This document shows, piece by piece, positions 24,693-32,518 of a stretch of DNA of 35,687 nucleotides. Source of the stretch: Betaproteobacteria bacterium (lineage in GTDB: Bacteria > Pseudomonadota > Gammaproteobacteria > Burkholderiales > Burkholderiaceae_C); contig JANYKR010000127.1 of NCBI GenBank assembly GCA_025358155.1, positions 1 through 35,687 on the forward strand, given 5' to 3'. Positions within the stretch are counted from its first letter, which is position 1. Each line of letters starts with the position of its first letter. The notes under the pieces are model-generated. The model searched no databases. It saw nothing but the letters and a program-made list of their open reading frames with translations, and was not told where the DNA came from. The translations under genes were made by a program, and so were the position numbers.

Positions 24693-24719
24693 CTGCCGCG
24701 CTGACTGTCGCGCTGACCG
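24684..24719 (+). repeat. Three tandem 12-bp units, each with an in-frame stop codon
   Basis: CCGCGCTGACTG, CCGCGCTGACTG and TCGCGCTGACCG run head to tail across the rsuA stop. Because the unit is 12 bp, the TGA of each lies in the same frame, giving three successive stops. Confidence 0.85.
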
Positions 24720-24738
24720 CCACCGCCGCGGCCGGGGA

Positions 24739-24774
24739 CGCCCGCAGGCGGGCTTGGCAGGGGGCCTGCGGGCG
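24739..24774 (+). terminator. Long GC-rich stem-loop after rsuA
   Basis: CGCCCGCAGGC (24739-24749) with GCCTGCGGGCG (24764-24774) forms a perfect 11-bp stem and 14-nt loop. No T-tract follows. It lies between rsuA and the LLM oxidoreductase gene. Confidence 0.5.
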
Positions 24775-24954
24775 GCGCCAACAGCCTGCCATCGGCGTCC
24801 TGCCCTGTGGGGATGGGCTGCGCGCCAGGGTCGATTCCGGATAGACAGCGACCGGCGCGAGCGGTACAAGGATTGGCCTTTCCAACCGCAACGGCCGTCG
24901 CGCGGCTTTGACCGCAGGCCAGGTCGTGACCGTATCCTCAAGGAGACCAGCGCG

Positions 24955-26127
24955 ATGAGTCACAGGATGAAATTCGGCATTTTCCTGGCGCCCTTCCACA
25001 AGCCCGGCATCAACCCGACGCTGGCGCTGGAGCAAGACCTGGAGCTGCTGCAGTGGCTGGACCGCTGCGGCTACGACGAGGCTTGGTGCGGCGAGCACCA
25101 CTCGGCCGGCACGGAGATCAGCGCCAGCCCCGAGATCTTCATGGCGGTGGCCTCTCAACGCACGAAGCGCATCTTGCTGGGCAGCGGCGTGACCAGCGTG
25201 AGCTACCACAACCCGCTGTGGGTGGCCGAGCGCATCGTTCAGCTCGACCACCTGACACGCGGCCGCGTCATGCTCGGCCTGGGCCCGGGCTCGCTGCCCA
25301 GCGACGGCATCATGGTAGGGCTGTCGCAGACCCAGACCCGCCCGCTGCTGGAGGACGGCCTGGGTGTGATCATGAAGCTGCTGACCAGCGATGAGCCGGT
25401 CACCTTCAAGAACGACCGCTGGGACTTGCGCGACGCCCGGCTGCACCTGCGCCCGTACAGCAACCCCTTGTTCGACATCGCGGTGCCAGCGGTGGCGTCA
25501 CCCACCGGCCCCCGGCTGGCCGGCATGCACGGCATCGGCCTGCTGTCGATTGGCGCGACCACGGCTGCGGGCTTCGACGCGCTGGCGCTGCACTGGGACG
25601 TGATGGAGGCCCAGGCCGCCCACTACAAGACCCGGGTGGACCGCAACAAGTGGCGGCTGGTGGGCATGGTGCACTGCGCCGAGACGATGGACCAGGCCTA
25701 CCGCGATGTCGAGTACGGCATGGCGCAGTGGTTCGACTATTTCCAGGCGGTGGCGGCCTTTCCTCAGATGGCGGTGCCGGGCAACAACGTCAAGGAGATG
25801 ATCAGCTTCGTCAATGATTCGGGCTTTGGCGCAATCGGCACACCCGACATGGTCAACGCCCAGATCGACCGGCTCTGGCAGCAGAGCAACGGCGGCTTCG
25901 GCGCCTACCTGATGCTGGCGCACAACTGGGCCAACTTCGATGCCACACGCAAGAGCTACGACCTGATCGCGCGCCACGTCTTTCCGCGCTGGCAGGGTCA
26001 GATGTCGACCCAGGCGGCCGCCGACCGGGCCCGCGCGTCGCGGCCCGAGCTGGCCGCGATTCACAGCCAGGCTGTGGAGGCCGCGACCCAGCGCTACGCC
26101 GCCGAAGCGGCAGCCCGGGCGCGCTGA
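24955..26127 (+). CDS. LLM-class flavin-dependent oxidoreductase (limonene monooxygenase-like)
   Basis: 390 residues of bacterial-luciferase-like fold. The N-terminal strand MKFGIFLAPFHKPG (5-18), WCGEHHSAG (catalytic/flavin region, about 44-52), SVSYHNPLWVAERIVQLDHLTRGRVMLGLGPGS (about 81-115) and the late SPEIF/GIGTPDMV-type phosphate-site loop fit LLM monooxygenases that use FMNH2 from a separate reductase. N-terminal similarity to limonene-type enzymes is my recollection, not a search. No flavin reductase gene is nearby. AGGAG sits about 9 nt before the ATG. A strong hairpin follows the stop, so the next gene, ribF, is probably transcribed separately. Confidence 0.87.
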   Translation: MSHRMKFGIFLAPFHKPGINPTLALEQDLELLQWLDRCGYDEAWCGEHHSAGTEISASPEIFMAVASQRTKRILLGSGVTSVSYHNPLWVAERIVQLDHLTRGRVMLGLGPGSLPSDGIMVGLSQTQTRPLLEDGLGVIMKLLTSDEPVTFKNDRWDLRDARLHLRPYSNPLFDIAVPAVASPTGPRLAGMHGIGLLSIGATTAAGFDALALHWDVMEAQAAHYKTRVDRNKWRLVGMVHCAETMDQAYRDVEYGMAQWFDYFQAVAAFPQMAVPGNNVKEMISFVNDSGFGAIGTPDMVNAQIDRLWQQSNGGFGAYLMLAHNWANFDATRKSYDLIARHVFPRWQGQMSTQAAADRARASRPELAAIHSQAVEAATQRYAAEAAARAR

Positions 26128-26152
26128 GCCAGCCCCGGCGCCCAGCCCCACG

Positions 26153-26185
26153 CGCCGGCTGCCGCCACTGTGGCGACAGCCGGCG
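26153..26185 (+). terminator. Long stem-loop after the LLM gene
   Basis: CGCCGGCTG (26153-26161) with CAGCCGGCG (26177-26185), one C/A mismatch, then CGCCAC/GTGGCG inside, giving about 15 paired bases. No U-tract follows. It ends 14 nt before the -10-like box of ribF. Confidence 0.5.
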
Positions 26186-26199
26186 TCGGCCTGCATCGC

Positions 26200-26205
26200 G
26201 ATAAT
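26200..26205 (+). promoter_or_regulatory. -10 box GATAAT immediately before ribF
   Basis: GATAAT is followed by 6 nt and the ATG at 26212, so initiation at the usual distance gives a leaderless mRNA starting at the AUG. No Shine-Dalgarno is present. The -35 match is poor. Confidence 0.5.
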
Positions 26206-26211
26206 CGGTTG

Positions 26212-27204
26212 ATGCAGGTATCCCACGGCGTTCACCCTGGCGATGATGGCCAGCCCAGCGGCAGGCCTTGTGCGCTCACGATCGGCAACTTCGACGGCGT
26301 GCACCGCGGCCATCAGGCGATGTTGGCGCTTCTCAACAGCGAGGCCCGGCACCGCGGGCTGCCCTCTTGTGTGCTGACCTTCGAGCCGCACCCGCGCGAC
26401 TACTTTGCGCTCAAGGCGGGCCGGCCCGAGACGGCGCCTGCGCGCATCTCCACCCTGCGCGACAAACTCTCCGAGCTTGAGCGCTGCGGTGTCGACCGGG
26501 CGGTTGTGCTGCGCTTCGACGAAAAGCTGGCCTCTCAAAGCCCGCAGGCGTTCATCGACGATGTGCTGCTGCGCGGCCTGGGTGCGCGCTACGTGCTGGT
26601 GGGTGACGACTTCCGGTTTGGCGCGCGCCGCGCCGGCGACTACGCCATGCTGGACGCCGCGGGCGACGCCAACGGCTTCGACGTGGCCCGGATGATGAGC
26701 TACGAGGTGCACGGCCTGCGGGTGTCGAGCTCCGCCGTGCGCGACGCACTCGCCGCCGGCGACATGGCCCGCGCCACCGCACTGCAAGGCCGGCCCTACA
26801 CCATCAGCGGCCATGTGGTGCACGGCAAGAAGCTGGGCCGCACGCTCGGGTTCCGCACCCTGAACCTGCGCTTTGCCCATGCCCGGCCGGCGGCGATGGG
26901 CATTTTTGTGGTGCAGGTGCAGGGCCTGGGGGGCCGCCTGCTGCCGGGCGTGGCCAGCCTGGGTGTGCGGCCCACGGTAGAAGACGCCGGCCGGGTGCTG
27001 CTGGAGGTGCACTGCCTGGACTGGCCGGCCGAGCTGGCTACCGAGGCGGCCTACGGCCAGTGCGTCAGCGTGGTCTTGCTGCACAAGCTGCATGATGAGC
27101 ACAAGTACGCCTCGCTGCACGAGTTGCAGGCCGGCATCGCCCAGGACACCGCCGACGCCCGGGCGTGGTGGAGCGCCAAGGGGCTGCCGAGCACCGGCGG
27201 CTGA
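26212..27204 (+). CDS. ribF: Bifunctional riboflavin kinase / FAD synthetase
   Basis: 330 residues. It makes FMN from riboflavin and ATP, then FAD from FMN. The N-terminal adenylyltransferase domain has LTIGNFDGVHRGHQAML (22-38, with the HxGH-like HRGH at 31-34), GDDFRFGARR and the SSSAVRDAL helix (ISSTxIR-like). The riboflavin-kinase domain starts near 190 with the loop GKKLGRTLGFRTLNLRF, where the usual PTAN is RTLN; its Thr and Asn are kept. It is not beside ileS and lspA as in many Proteobacteria, but between an LLM flavoenzyme and an acid phosphatase. The start ATG 26212 has no ribosome-binding site but a -10-like box 6 nt upstream. Confidence 0.93.
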   Translation: MQVSHGVHPGDDGQPSGRPCALTIGNFDGVHRGHQAMLALLNSEARHRGLPSCVLTFEPHPRDYFALKAGRPETAPARISTLRDKLSELERCGVDRAVVLRFDEKLASQSPQAFIDDVLLRGLGARYVLVGDDFRFGARRAGDYAMLDAAGDANGFDVARMMSYEVHGLRVSSSAVRDALAAGDMARATALQGRPYTISGHVVHGKKLGRTLGFRTLNLRFAHARPAAMGIFVVQVQGLGGRLLPGVASLGVRPTVEDAGRVLLEVHCLDWPAELATEAAYGQCVSVVLLHKLHDEHKYASLHELQAGIAQDTADARAWWSAKGLPSTGG

Positions 27205-27264
27205 ACCTGCGGCGCGGGCCCGGGCAGCGCCCATCCGGACTCGGCCCGTGCCAATCAGCCCACC

Positions 27265-27294
27265 CCCCAGAGCCCAAAATCGGGTTTGCTGGGG
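27265..27294 (+). terminator. Imperfect stem-loop after ribF
   Basis: CCCCAG (27265-27270) with CTGGGG (27289-27294), and inside AGCCC with GGGTT (27271-27275 and 27282-27286) around an AAAAT loop, with a 2-nt bulge. It lies 60 nt past the ribF stop with no T-tract. Weak evidence for termination. Confidence 0.3.
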
Positions 27295-27350
27295 CTGCGC
27301 TGCTCCGCCGGCCGGTCTACCCTGCAAAGCCACTTTGTGAGGAAGCACCG

Positions 27351-27917
27351 ATGGCCCTGCAGGCCGCCGCAGACACCCAGCTCAAGTTCCCGAAAGCTGC
27401 CGAGACATTTTCGTGCGCGCTCGACCTGCCCATCTCCCGGACAGCCACACCGCACCTGAACATGTTGCTGCGCCGCAGCCTGCTCGACACCGGCCTGGCG
27501 ACCTATGCGGCCAAGGACAGCTACCAGCGGGTGCGGCCGTTTGTGCTGCAGAAAGAGGCCACCCGTGCGCTGGCCGAAGAAGCTGCACTGGTCAAGGACG
27601 GCTCATACCCCTCAGGCCACGCCGCCATTGGCTGGGGCTGGGCGCTGCTACTGGCCGAGCTGGCGCCAGACCGGGCCGACGCCCTGCTGCAACGCGGCCA
27701 TGCCTTTGGCCAGAGCCGGGTGGTCTGCGGCGTCCACTGGCAGAGCGACGTGGACGCCGGCCGCACCATGGGCGCGGCAGCCGTAGCCCGGCTGCATGCC
27801 GACCCGGTGTTTGGGGCCCAGGCAGCGCTGGCACGCGCCGAAATCGAACAGGCACGCGCCCAGGGTGCCCGATCACCGCTCAATTGCGCCGCCGAGGCCC
27901 GGGCGCTGGCCCGCTGA
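27351..27917 (+). CDS. Class A acid phosphatase-like (PAP2) protein, N-terminally truncated
   Basis: 188 residues. All three phosphatase motifs are intact: K55xxxxxxRP (KDSYQRVRP), PSGH at 87-90, and SRVVCGVHWQSD with S122, R123, H129 and D133. The N-terminal FPKAAETFSCALDLPIS matches the interior of bacterial class A nonspecific acid phosphatases, which normally carry a signal peptide and about 60-70 more residues first. Here the coding region begins at ATG 27351 with a good GAGGAAG Shine-Dalgarno, and the 146 bp before it hold no remnant in any frame. The protein would therefore stay in the cytoplasm, or the gene has decayed at its 5' end. It is convergent with TerC. Confidence 0.82.
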   Translation: MALQAAADTQLKFPKAAETFSCALDLPISRTATPHLNMLLRRSLLDTGLATYAAKDSYQRVRPFVLQKEATRALAEEAALVKDGSYPSGHAAIGWGWALLLAELAPDRADALLQRGHAFGQSRVVCGVHWQSDVDAGRTMGAAAVARLHADPVFGAQAALARAEIEQARAQGARSPLNCAAEARALAR

Positions 27918-27956
27918 ACAGGGCCGTGGGCGGCAGGTATTGCCATCCAGCCGCCG

Positions 27957-27981
27957 CCGGGTTTGGCGCCGCCAAAGCCGG
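27957..27981. terminator. Shared hairpin between convergent phosphatase and TerC genes
   Basis: CCGG-G-TTTGGC (27957-27967), a 3-nt loop, then GCCAAA-G-CCGG (27971-27981): ten base pairs with one G/G mismatch. It stands between the two stop codons and could act in both directions. No T-run. Confidence 0.45.
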
Positions 27982-28024
27982 ACTGACCGCTGAGCCTTGG
28001 CCTGCAGCATCCGGCGGTGCGGCT

Positions 28025-28771
28025 TCAATCGCCCGGAATTTGCGGCGGGTTCAGCGCGACCTTGCGGGCCGAGCGCTTGCGCATGTTGATGTTGAGTGCC
28101 TCCACGCCCAGCGAAAACGCCATCGCAAAGTAGACGTAGCCCTTGGGCACGTGGTGATCAAAACCCTCGGCAATCAGCACCACGCCCACCACCACCAAAA
28201 ACGCCAGCGCCAGCATCTTGATGGTCGGGTGGTCAGACACAAAGCGGCCGATCGGGCCGGCAAACACCATCATCAGCGCCACCGATGCGATCACCGCTGC
28301 GATCATGATGCGCACGTCATCGACCATGCCCACCGCGGTGATGATCGAGTCGAGCGAAAACACCAGGTCCACCAGCATGATCTGCAGGATCACCGCAGTG
28401 AACGTGGCCTTGACGGCGCTCGGCCCATGCCCCTCCTCGCCTTCGAGCGACTGGTGAATCTCGCCCGTGCTCTTCCAGATCAGGAACAAGCCGCCCGCGA
28501 TCAGGATGGCGTCGCGGCCCGAGATCTCCTGCCCCAGCACGGTGAACAGCGGCGTCACCAGCCCGACGATCCAGGCCAGCACCAACAGCAGCCCGATGCG
28601 CATGAACATCGCCATGAACAGGCCGATCCGTCGGCCCAGCTCACGCTGCGCCTTGGGCAGCTTGTCGACCAGGATCGAGATGAAGATGATGTTGTCGATG
28701 CCCAGCACCAGCTCCAGCAGCGTGAGCGTGCCAAAGGCGATCCAGGTCTGGGGGTTGGTCAGCAAGTCCAT
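28025..28771 (-). CDS. TerC-family integral membrane protein
   Basis: 248 residues with about seven helices. The family acidic motifs are in helix 1, ELVLGIDNIIF (20-30), and in the second half, LVDLVFSLDSIITAVGM. TerC/Alx proteins transport or sense divalent metals, chiefly manganese efflux in studied members; some confer tellurite resistance. The C-terminal tail NMRKRSARKVALN is cytoplasmic and basic. The gene stands alone, convergent with the phosphatase and divergent from the acyl-CoA ligase. I looked for a yybP-ykoY (Mn) riboswitch upstream, often found before such genes, and saw none. Confidence 0.9.
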   Translation of the reverse strand: MDLLTNPQTWIAFGTLTLLELVLGIDNIIFISILVDKLPKAQRELGRRIGLFMAMFMRIGLLLVLAWIVGLVTPLFTVLGQEISGRDAILIAGGLFLIWKSTGEIHQSLEGEEGHGPSAVKATFTAVILQIMLVDLVFSLDSIITAVGMVDDVRIMIAAVIASVALMMVFAGPIGRFVSDHPTIKMLALAFLVVVGVVLIAEGFDHHVPKGYVYFAMAFSLGVEALNINMRKRSARKVALNPPQIPGD

Positions 28772-28978
28772 GGGTCAAGTCATTCAGTCAGGGTTGGCAG
28801 CGCAAAGCCGGCAAGGCGGCGCAGCATAGCTCGACCGGGTGTGAGTGCGGGCCGGGCCAGGCGTTCCCTGTGATCGGCGCGCCCGGGTGAACCGACCTGG
28901 TCGACGCGGGCTGCAGCCAGGGCCTCGGGGAAACTCAGCTTACCTCGCGCCACCAAAGTCGCCAGAATATCCGGCTGT

Positions 28979-28999
28979 GCCGCCGGCTTGGCCGGCGGC
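28979..28999 (+). other. 9-bp hairpin in the leader of the acyl-CoA ligase gene
   Basis: GCCGCCGGC, loop TTG, GCCGGCGGC: a perfect stem 23 nt before the ATG at 29023. It would leave the ribosome-binding region (GAGAG near 29012) free. Possible mRNA stabiliser or transcript start element; function unknown. Confidence 0.4.
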
Positions 29000-29022
29000 C
29001 CGCCACCCTGCCGAGAGCCACC

Positions 29023-30747
29023 ATGACCCCCACGCCTGACAACACCGCCCTGCCCTGGCTGGCCTCCTACCCCGCCGCGCTGCACTGGGACAGCGCCATC
29101 CCGCTCCGGCCGGTGCAGTCGCTGCTGGACGACGCGGTCGCGCGCTGGCCTGACCGGGCGGCGATCGACTTCATGGGCCGGCTGATCCCCTACCGCGAAC
29201 TGGGCGCGCTGGTGGCCCGTGCCGCCAAGGGATTTCAGCTGCTGGGCGTCAAGCCGGGTGTGCATGTGGGCCTGTTCCTGGCCAACACGCCGCACTACAT
29301 CATCAGCTTCTTTGGCGTGCTCAAGGCCGGTGGGGTGGTGGTCAACTACTCGCCGCTGGACGCCGAGCGGGTGCTGGAGCACAAGGTGGCCGACAGCCAG
29401 ACCGACATCCTGGTGACGCAAGACCTGGCCTTGCTGTACCCGCAGATGGACCGGCTGCTGCACAGCACCCGGCTCAAGACCCTGGTGATCGGCAACCTGG
29501 GCGAGATGAGCGCGCACCCGGCGGGCGTCACCGCCCATCTCCGGGCCGCAGGCCAGCTCAGCGAGGTGGTGTTTGATGAGCGCCATGTCGCGTTCTCTGC
29601 GCTGCTGGGCAACGACGGCGCCTACCAGGCGTACGACATCGGCGACCCGGCGGACGCGCTGGCGGTGCTGCAGTACACCGGCGGCACCACCGGCCAGCCC
29701 AAGGGCGCGATGCTGACCCACGGCAACCTGAGCGCCGCCAATCAGCAGTACTGGCTGACCTGCACCTACGGCGGCGCCAACCTCAAGGAGGGCGAAGAGG
29801 TGGTGCTGGCGGTGTTGCCGCCCTTCCATATCTACGCGCTCTCAGTCAACATGCTGCTGGGCGTGCGGCTGGGCGCCACCCAGATTTTGCACACCCGATT
29901 CGAGGTGGAGGCGGTGCTCAAGGACCTGGCGGGCAAGAAGGTCACGCTGTTTCCGGGCGTGCCCACGATGTACACCGCGCTCAACAACTTCCCCGGGGTC
30001 GAGCAGTACGACCTGCGGTCGCTGAAGTTCTGCGGCTCGGGCGGCGCGCCGCTGCCGGTTGAGGTGCACCAGCGTTTCATGCAGCTCACCGGCTGCAGCC
30101 TGGCCGAGGGCTGGGGCATGACCGAGACCTCACCCTCGGGCACCTTCTCGCCGCCTATCGGGCCGCAGCACGTGGGCTCGTGTGGCCTGCCGATGCCTGG
30201 CATCACGATCCGCTTTTGCGATCTCACCCACCCCGATGCCTATGCCGCACCCGGCGAGCGCGGCGAGATCTGCATCAAAGGCCCGAACGTGATGAAGGGC
30301 TACTGGAACCAGCCCGGCGCCACCGCCGAGGCCTTCAACGCCGACGGTTTCATGCGCACCGGCGATGTGGGTTACATGGATGAGGTCGGCTACATCACCA
30401 TCGTCGACCGCACCAAGGACATGCTGCTGTGCAGCGGCTTCAACGTCTACCCGCGCACCATCGAGGAGGCGATCTACGCCCACCCCGACGTGGCCGAGGT
30501 CTGCGTGATCGGCGTCCCCGACGAGTACCGTGGCCAGTCGCCCAAGGCCTTTGTCACGATGAAGGCCGGCGCTGCGCCGCTGACGCTGGCCGCGCTGAAG
30601 GACTTCTTGAAAGACCGCATCGGCAAGCACGAGATGATCGGCGCAATGGAGGTCCGGGCCGAGCTGCCCAAAACGCCGGTGGGCAAGCTGTCCAAAAAAA
30701 CCCTCATCGATGAAGAGGCGCAGCGCGCCAAGGCCGCTGGTGGCTGA
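29023..30747 (+). CDS. Long-chain fatty-acid--CoA ligase (AMP-binding)
   Basis: 574 residues, typical of FadD-like acyl-CoA synthetases. The P-loop-like YTGGTTGQPKG is at 218-228, GWGMTETSPSG about 363-373 is the adenylate motif, TGDVGYMDEVGYITIVDRTKD follows near 446-466, and the C-terminal lysine lies in KTPVGKLSKK (about 555). It activates a fatty acid to acyl-AMP then acyl-CoA, feeding the acyltransferase encoded next. No membrane anchor is seen. The first gene of a four-gene plus-strand run: the acyltransferase starts 26 bp after, then SDR and GGT-like genes with short gaps (71 bp, 4 bp). The ATG is the first one consistent with the family N-terminus. Confidence 0.93.
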   Translation: MTPTPDNTALPWLASYPAALHWDSAIPLRPVQSLLDDAVARWPDRAAIDFMGRLIPYRELGALVARAAKGFQLLGVKPGVHVGLFLANTPHYIISFFGVLKAGGVVVNYSPLDAERVLEHKVADSQTDILVTQDLALLYPQMDRLLHSTRLKTLVIGNLGEMSAHPAGVTAHLRAAGQLSEVVFDERHVAFSALLGNDGAYQAYDIGDPADALAVLQYTGGTTGQPKGAMLTHGNLSAANQQYWLTCTYGGANLKEGEEVVLAVLPPFHIYALSVNMLLGVRLGATQILHTRFEVEAVLKDLAGKKVTLFPGVPTMYTALNNFPGVEQYDLRSLKFCGSGGAPLPVEVHQRFMQLTGCSLAEGWGMTETSPSGTFSPPIGPQHVGSCGLPMPGITIRFCDLTHPDAYAAPGERGEICIKGPNVMKGYWNQPGATAEAFNADGFMRTGDVGYMDEVGYITIVDRTKDMLLCSGFNVYPRTIEEAIYAHPDVAEVCVIGVPDEYRGQSPKAFVTMKAGAAPLTLAALKDFLKDRIGKHEMIGAMEVRAELPKTPVGKLSKKTLIDEEAQRAKAAGG

Positions 30748-30773
30748 GTCATCCACCCTCACTGGAGCACCGC

Positions 30774-32447
30774 ATGAAAGACATGGACCACCTGAGCGTT
30801 GTTGACGGCGCGTTTTTACACTTGGAGAGCCCCGAGATGCCGATGCATGTCGGCAGCCTGGCCTTGTTCGAGCCGCCGCCGGGCAGCGGCGACGAGTGGT
30901 TCGAGGCGGTCAAGACCCATGTCGCGAGCCGCATGCACCTGGCGCCGGTGTTCACCCGCAAGCTGGCATTGATGCCGTTTGACCTGGCCAACCCGGTCTG
31001 GATCCATGACGACGACATCGACCTCGACTACCACATGCGCCGCACCGTGCTGCCCAAGCCCGGCACCATGGCGCAGATGGAGGCGCTGTGCGCCCGCCTG
31101 CACTCCAGCCTGCTCGACCGCAGCCGGCCGCTGTGGGAGTTCTACGTGATCGAGGGCATGGCCGACGGGCGGGTCGGTTTTTACTCCAAGGTGCACCACT
31201 CGGCGGTGGACGGCCAGGCTGCGGTGGCCATGGCCAACAGCATCTTCGACATGACGGTCGAGCCCCGCCGGGTGCGCCCGCCCCGCGCCCAGCGCACCCA
31301 CCGCTACCAGCTGGGCGTGGCCGAGCTGCTGGGCGCCGCGCTGGGCAACCAGCTGAGCCAGGTGCTGCAGTTCGCCAAGCTGCTGCCACCGCTGGCAGCG
31401 GCTGCGCTCAAGGCCGCCAAGACCGCACTGGCCGAGCGCCGGGCCGGCACCCGGACATCGGCCCCGGGCACGCGGCTGAAGTTTGCGCCAGCCACGCCCT
31501 TCAACACCTCGATCACCAACCAGCGCTCGTTTGCCGGCGTGTCCCTGCCGCTGCTCGAAGTCAAGGCCATCGGCAAGCAGCACAGCGCCTCGATCAACGA
31601 CATGGTGATGTGGCTGTGCAGCACCGCGCTGCGCGACTACCTGGCCGATGCGCGTGAACTGCCCGACAAGACCTTGGTGGCCGGCGTGCCGATCTCGTTG
31701 CGCGCCGAGGGCGACACCAGCGCCAACAACCAGGTCTCGGGCACCGTGATCGACCTGGCCACCCAGGTCAAGGACCCGCTGCAGCGCCTGGCCCAGATCA
31801 TGGCCGGCACCCGCAGCATGAAGGCCCAGATGGGCAGCTTTGGCAATTTGATCCCCAAGGATTTTCCGTCGCTCGGCTCGCCCTGGCTGCTGAGCGGCCT
31901 AGCCTCGCTGTACGGCCGATCAAAGCTGGCCGACCGCATCCGCTTCGCCAACGTCACCATCTCCAACGTGCCCGGCCCCCAGGTGCCGCTGTACCTGGCA
32001 GGCGCCAGGATGGAAGGCCTGTACCCGCTGTCCATCGTGGTGCACGGCGTGGCGCTCAACATCACCGTGCAGAGCTACCGGGGCCAGCTGTGTTTTGGCC
32101 TGATTGCCTGCCGCCGTGCGGTGCCCGACATCAGCGAGCTGGCGCTGCAGCTCAACCGCGCGATGGAGGCGCTGCGGCGGTTGCCGGTGCCGGCTACTGC
32201 GGAGGGTGCGGAGGTTGCGGCCATGGCGGAGATGGCGCAGGTGGCGCCGCTGAAGGCAACGCCGGCCTCAGCGCCAGCAGTCGCTGCCAAGCGCGCCCGC
32301 CGGCCCGCCAGCCGAGCCAAGGCCCGGTCGGCAGCGGTCGAGACAGCGGCCGAGGCCGCAGAGCCACCGGACCGCATCACCGCCCAGACCACCGGCCAGG
32401 CGACCGCCCGCACCCGCCGCCGGCGCACCGTGGCCGCCAGCGCCTGA
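30774..32447 (+). CDS. Wax ester synthase / diacylglycerol acyltransferase (WS/DGAT)
   Basis: 557 residues. WS/DGAT enzymes join acyl-CoA to long-chain alcohols or diacylglycerol, giving wax esters or triacylglycerol storage lipid. Motifs: MDHLSVVDGAFLHLES (4-19), PLWEF (119-123), the catalytic HHSAVDG (141-147), and in the DUF1298 half SGTVIDLAT and the ISNVPGPQVPLYLAGARMEGLYP block (about 397-420). The last 90 residues are a low-complexity Ala/Arg/Pro tail, longer than most relatives, whose function is unknown. GGAG is 6-7 nt before the ATG at 30774. Position after an acyl-CoA ligase and before an SDR fits a lipid-ester role, though paralogues with other acceptors exist. Confidence 0.9.
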   Translation: MKDMDHLSVVDGAFLHLESPEMPMHVGSLALFEPPPGSGDEWFEAVKTHVASRMHLAPVFTRKLALMPFDLANPVWIHDDDIDLDYHMRRTVLPKPGTMAQMEALCARLHSSLLDRSRPLWEFYVIEGMADGRVGFYSKVHHSAVDGQAAVAMANSIFDMTVEPRRVRPPRAQRTHRYQLGVAELLGAALGNQLSQVLQFAKLLPPLAAAALKAAKTALAERRAGTRTSAPGTRLKFAPATPFNTSITNQRSFAGVSLPLLEVKAIGKQHSASINDMVMWLCSTALRDYLADARELPDKTLVAGVPISLRAEGDTSANNQVSGTVIDLATQVKDPLQRLAQIMAGTRSMKAQMGSFGNLIPKDFPSLGSPWLLSGLASLYGRSKLADRIRFANVTISNVPGPQVPLYLAGARMEGLYPLSIVVHGVALNITVQSYRGQLCFGLIACRRAVPDISELALQLNRAMEALRRLPVPATAEGAEVAAMAEMAQVAPLKATPASAPAVAAKRARRPASRAKARSAAVETAAEAAEPPDRITAQTTGQATARTRRRRTVAASA

Positions 32448-32518
32448 GCCGGGCGCCAATGCCCCCGGCCGCTGCGGGCACCCGTCTGCAATCGATTCCC
32501 CACTCAAGGACCTGATCC

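Noticed and set aside
24900-24940. A TTGACC-N19-TATCCT promoter before the LLM gene
   Set aside because: The transcript would start after the AGGAG ribosome-binding site, so it would lose it.
24955-27204. LLM oxidoreductase and ribF as one flavin operon
   Set aside because: A 15-bp stem-loop and a -10 box with no Shine-Dalgarno lie between them, which points to separate transcription. Their adjacency may be chance.
28772-28850. A manganese (yybP-ykoY) riboswitch upstream of the TerC gene
   Set aside because: The expected conserved loop sequences are not visible in this leader.
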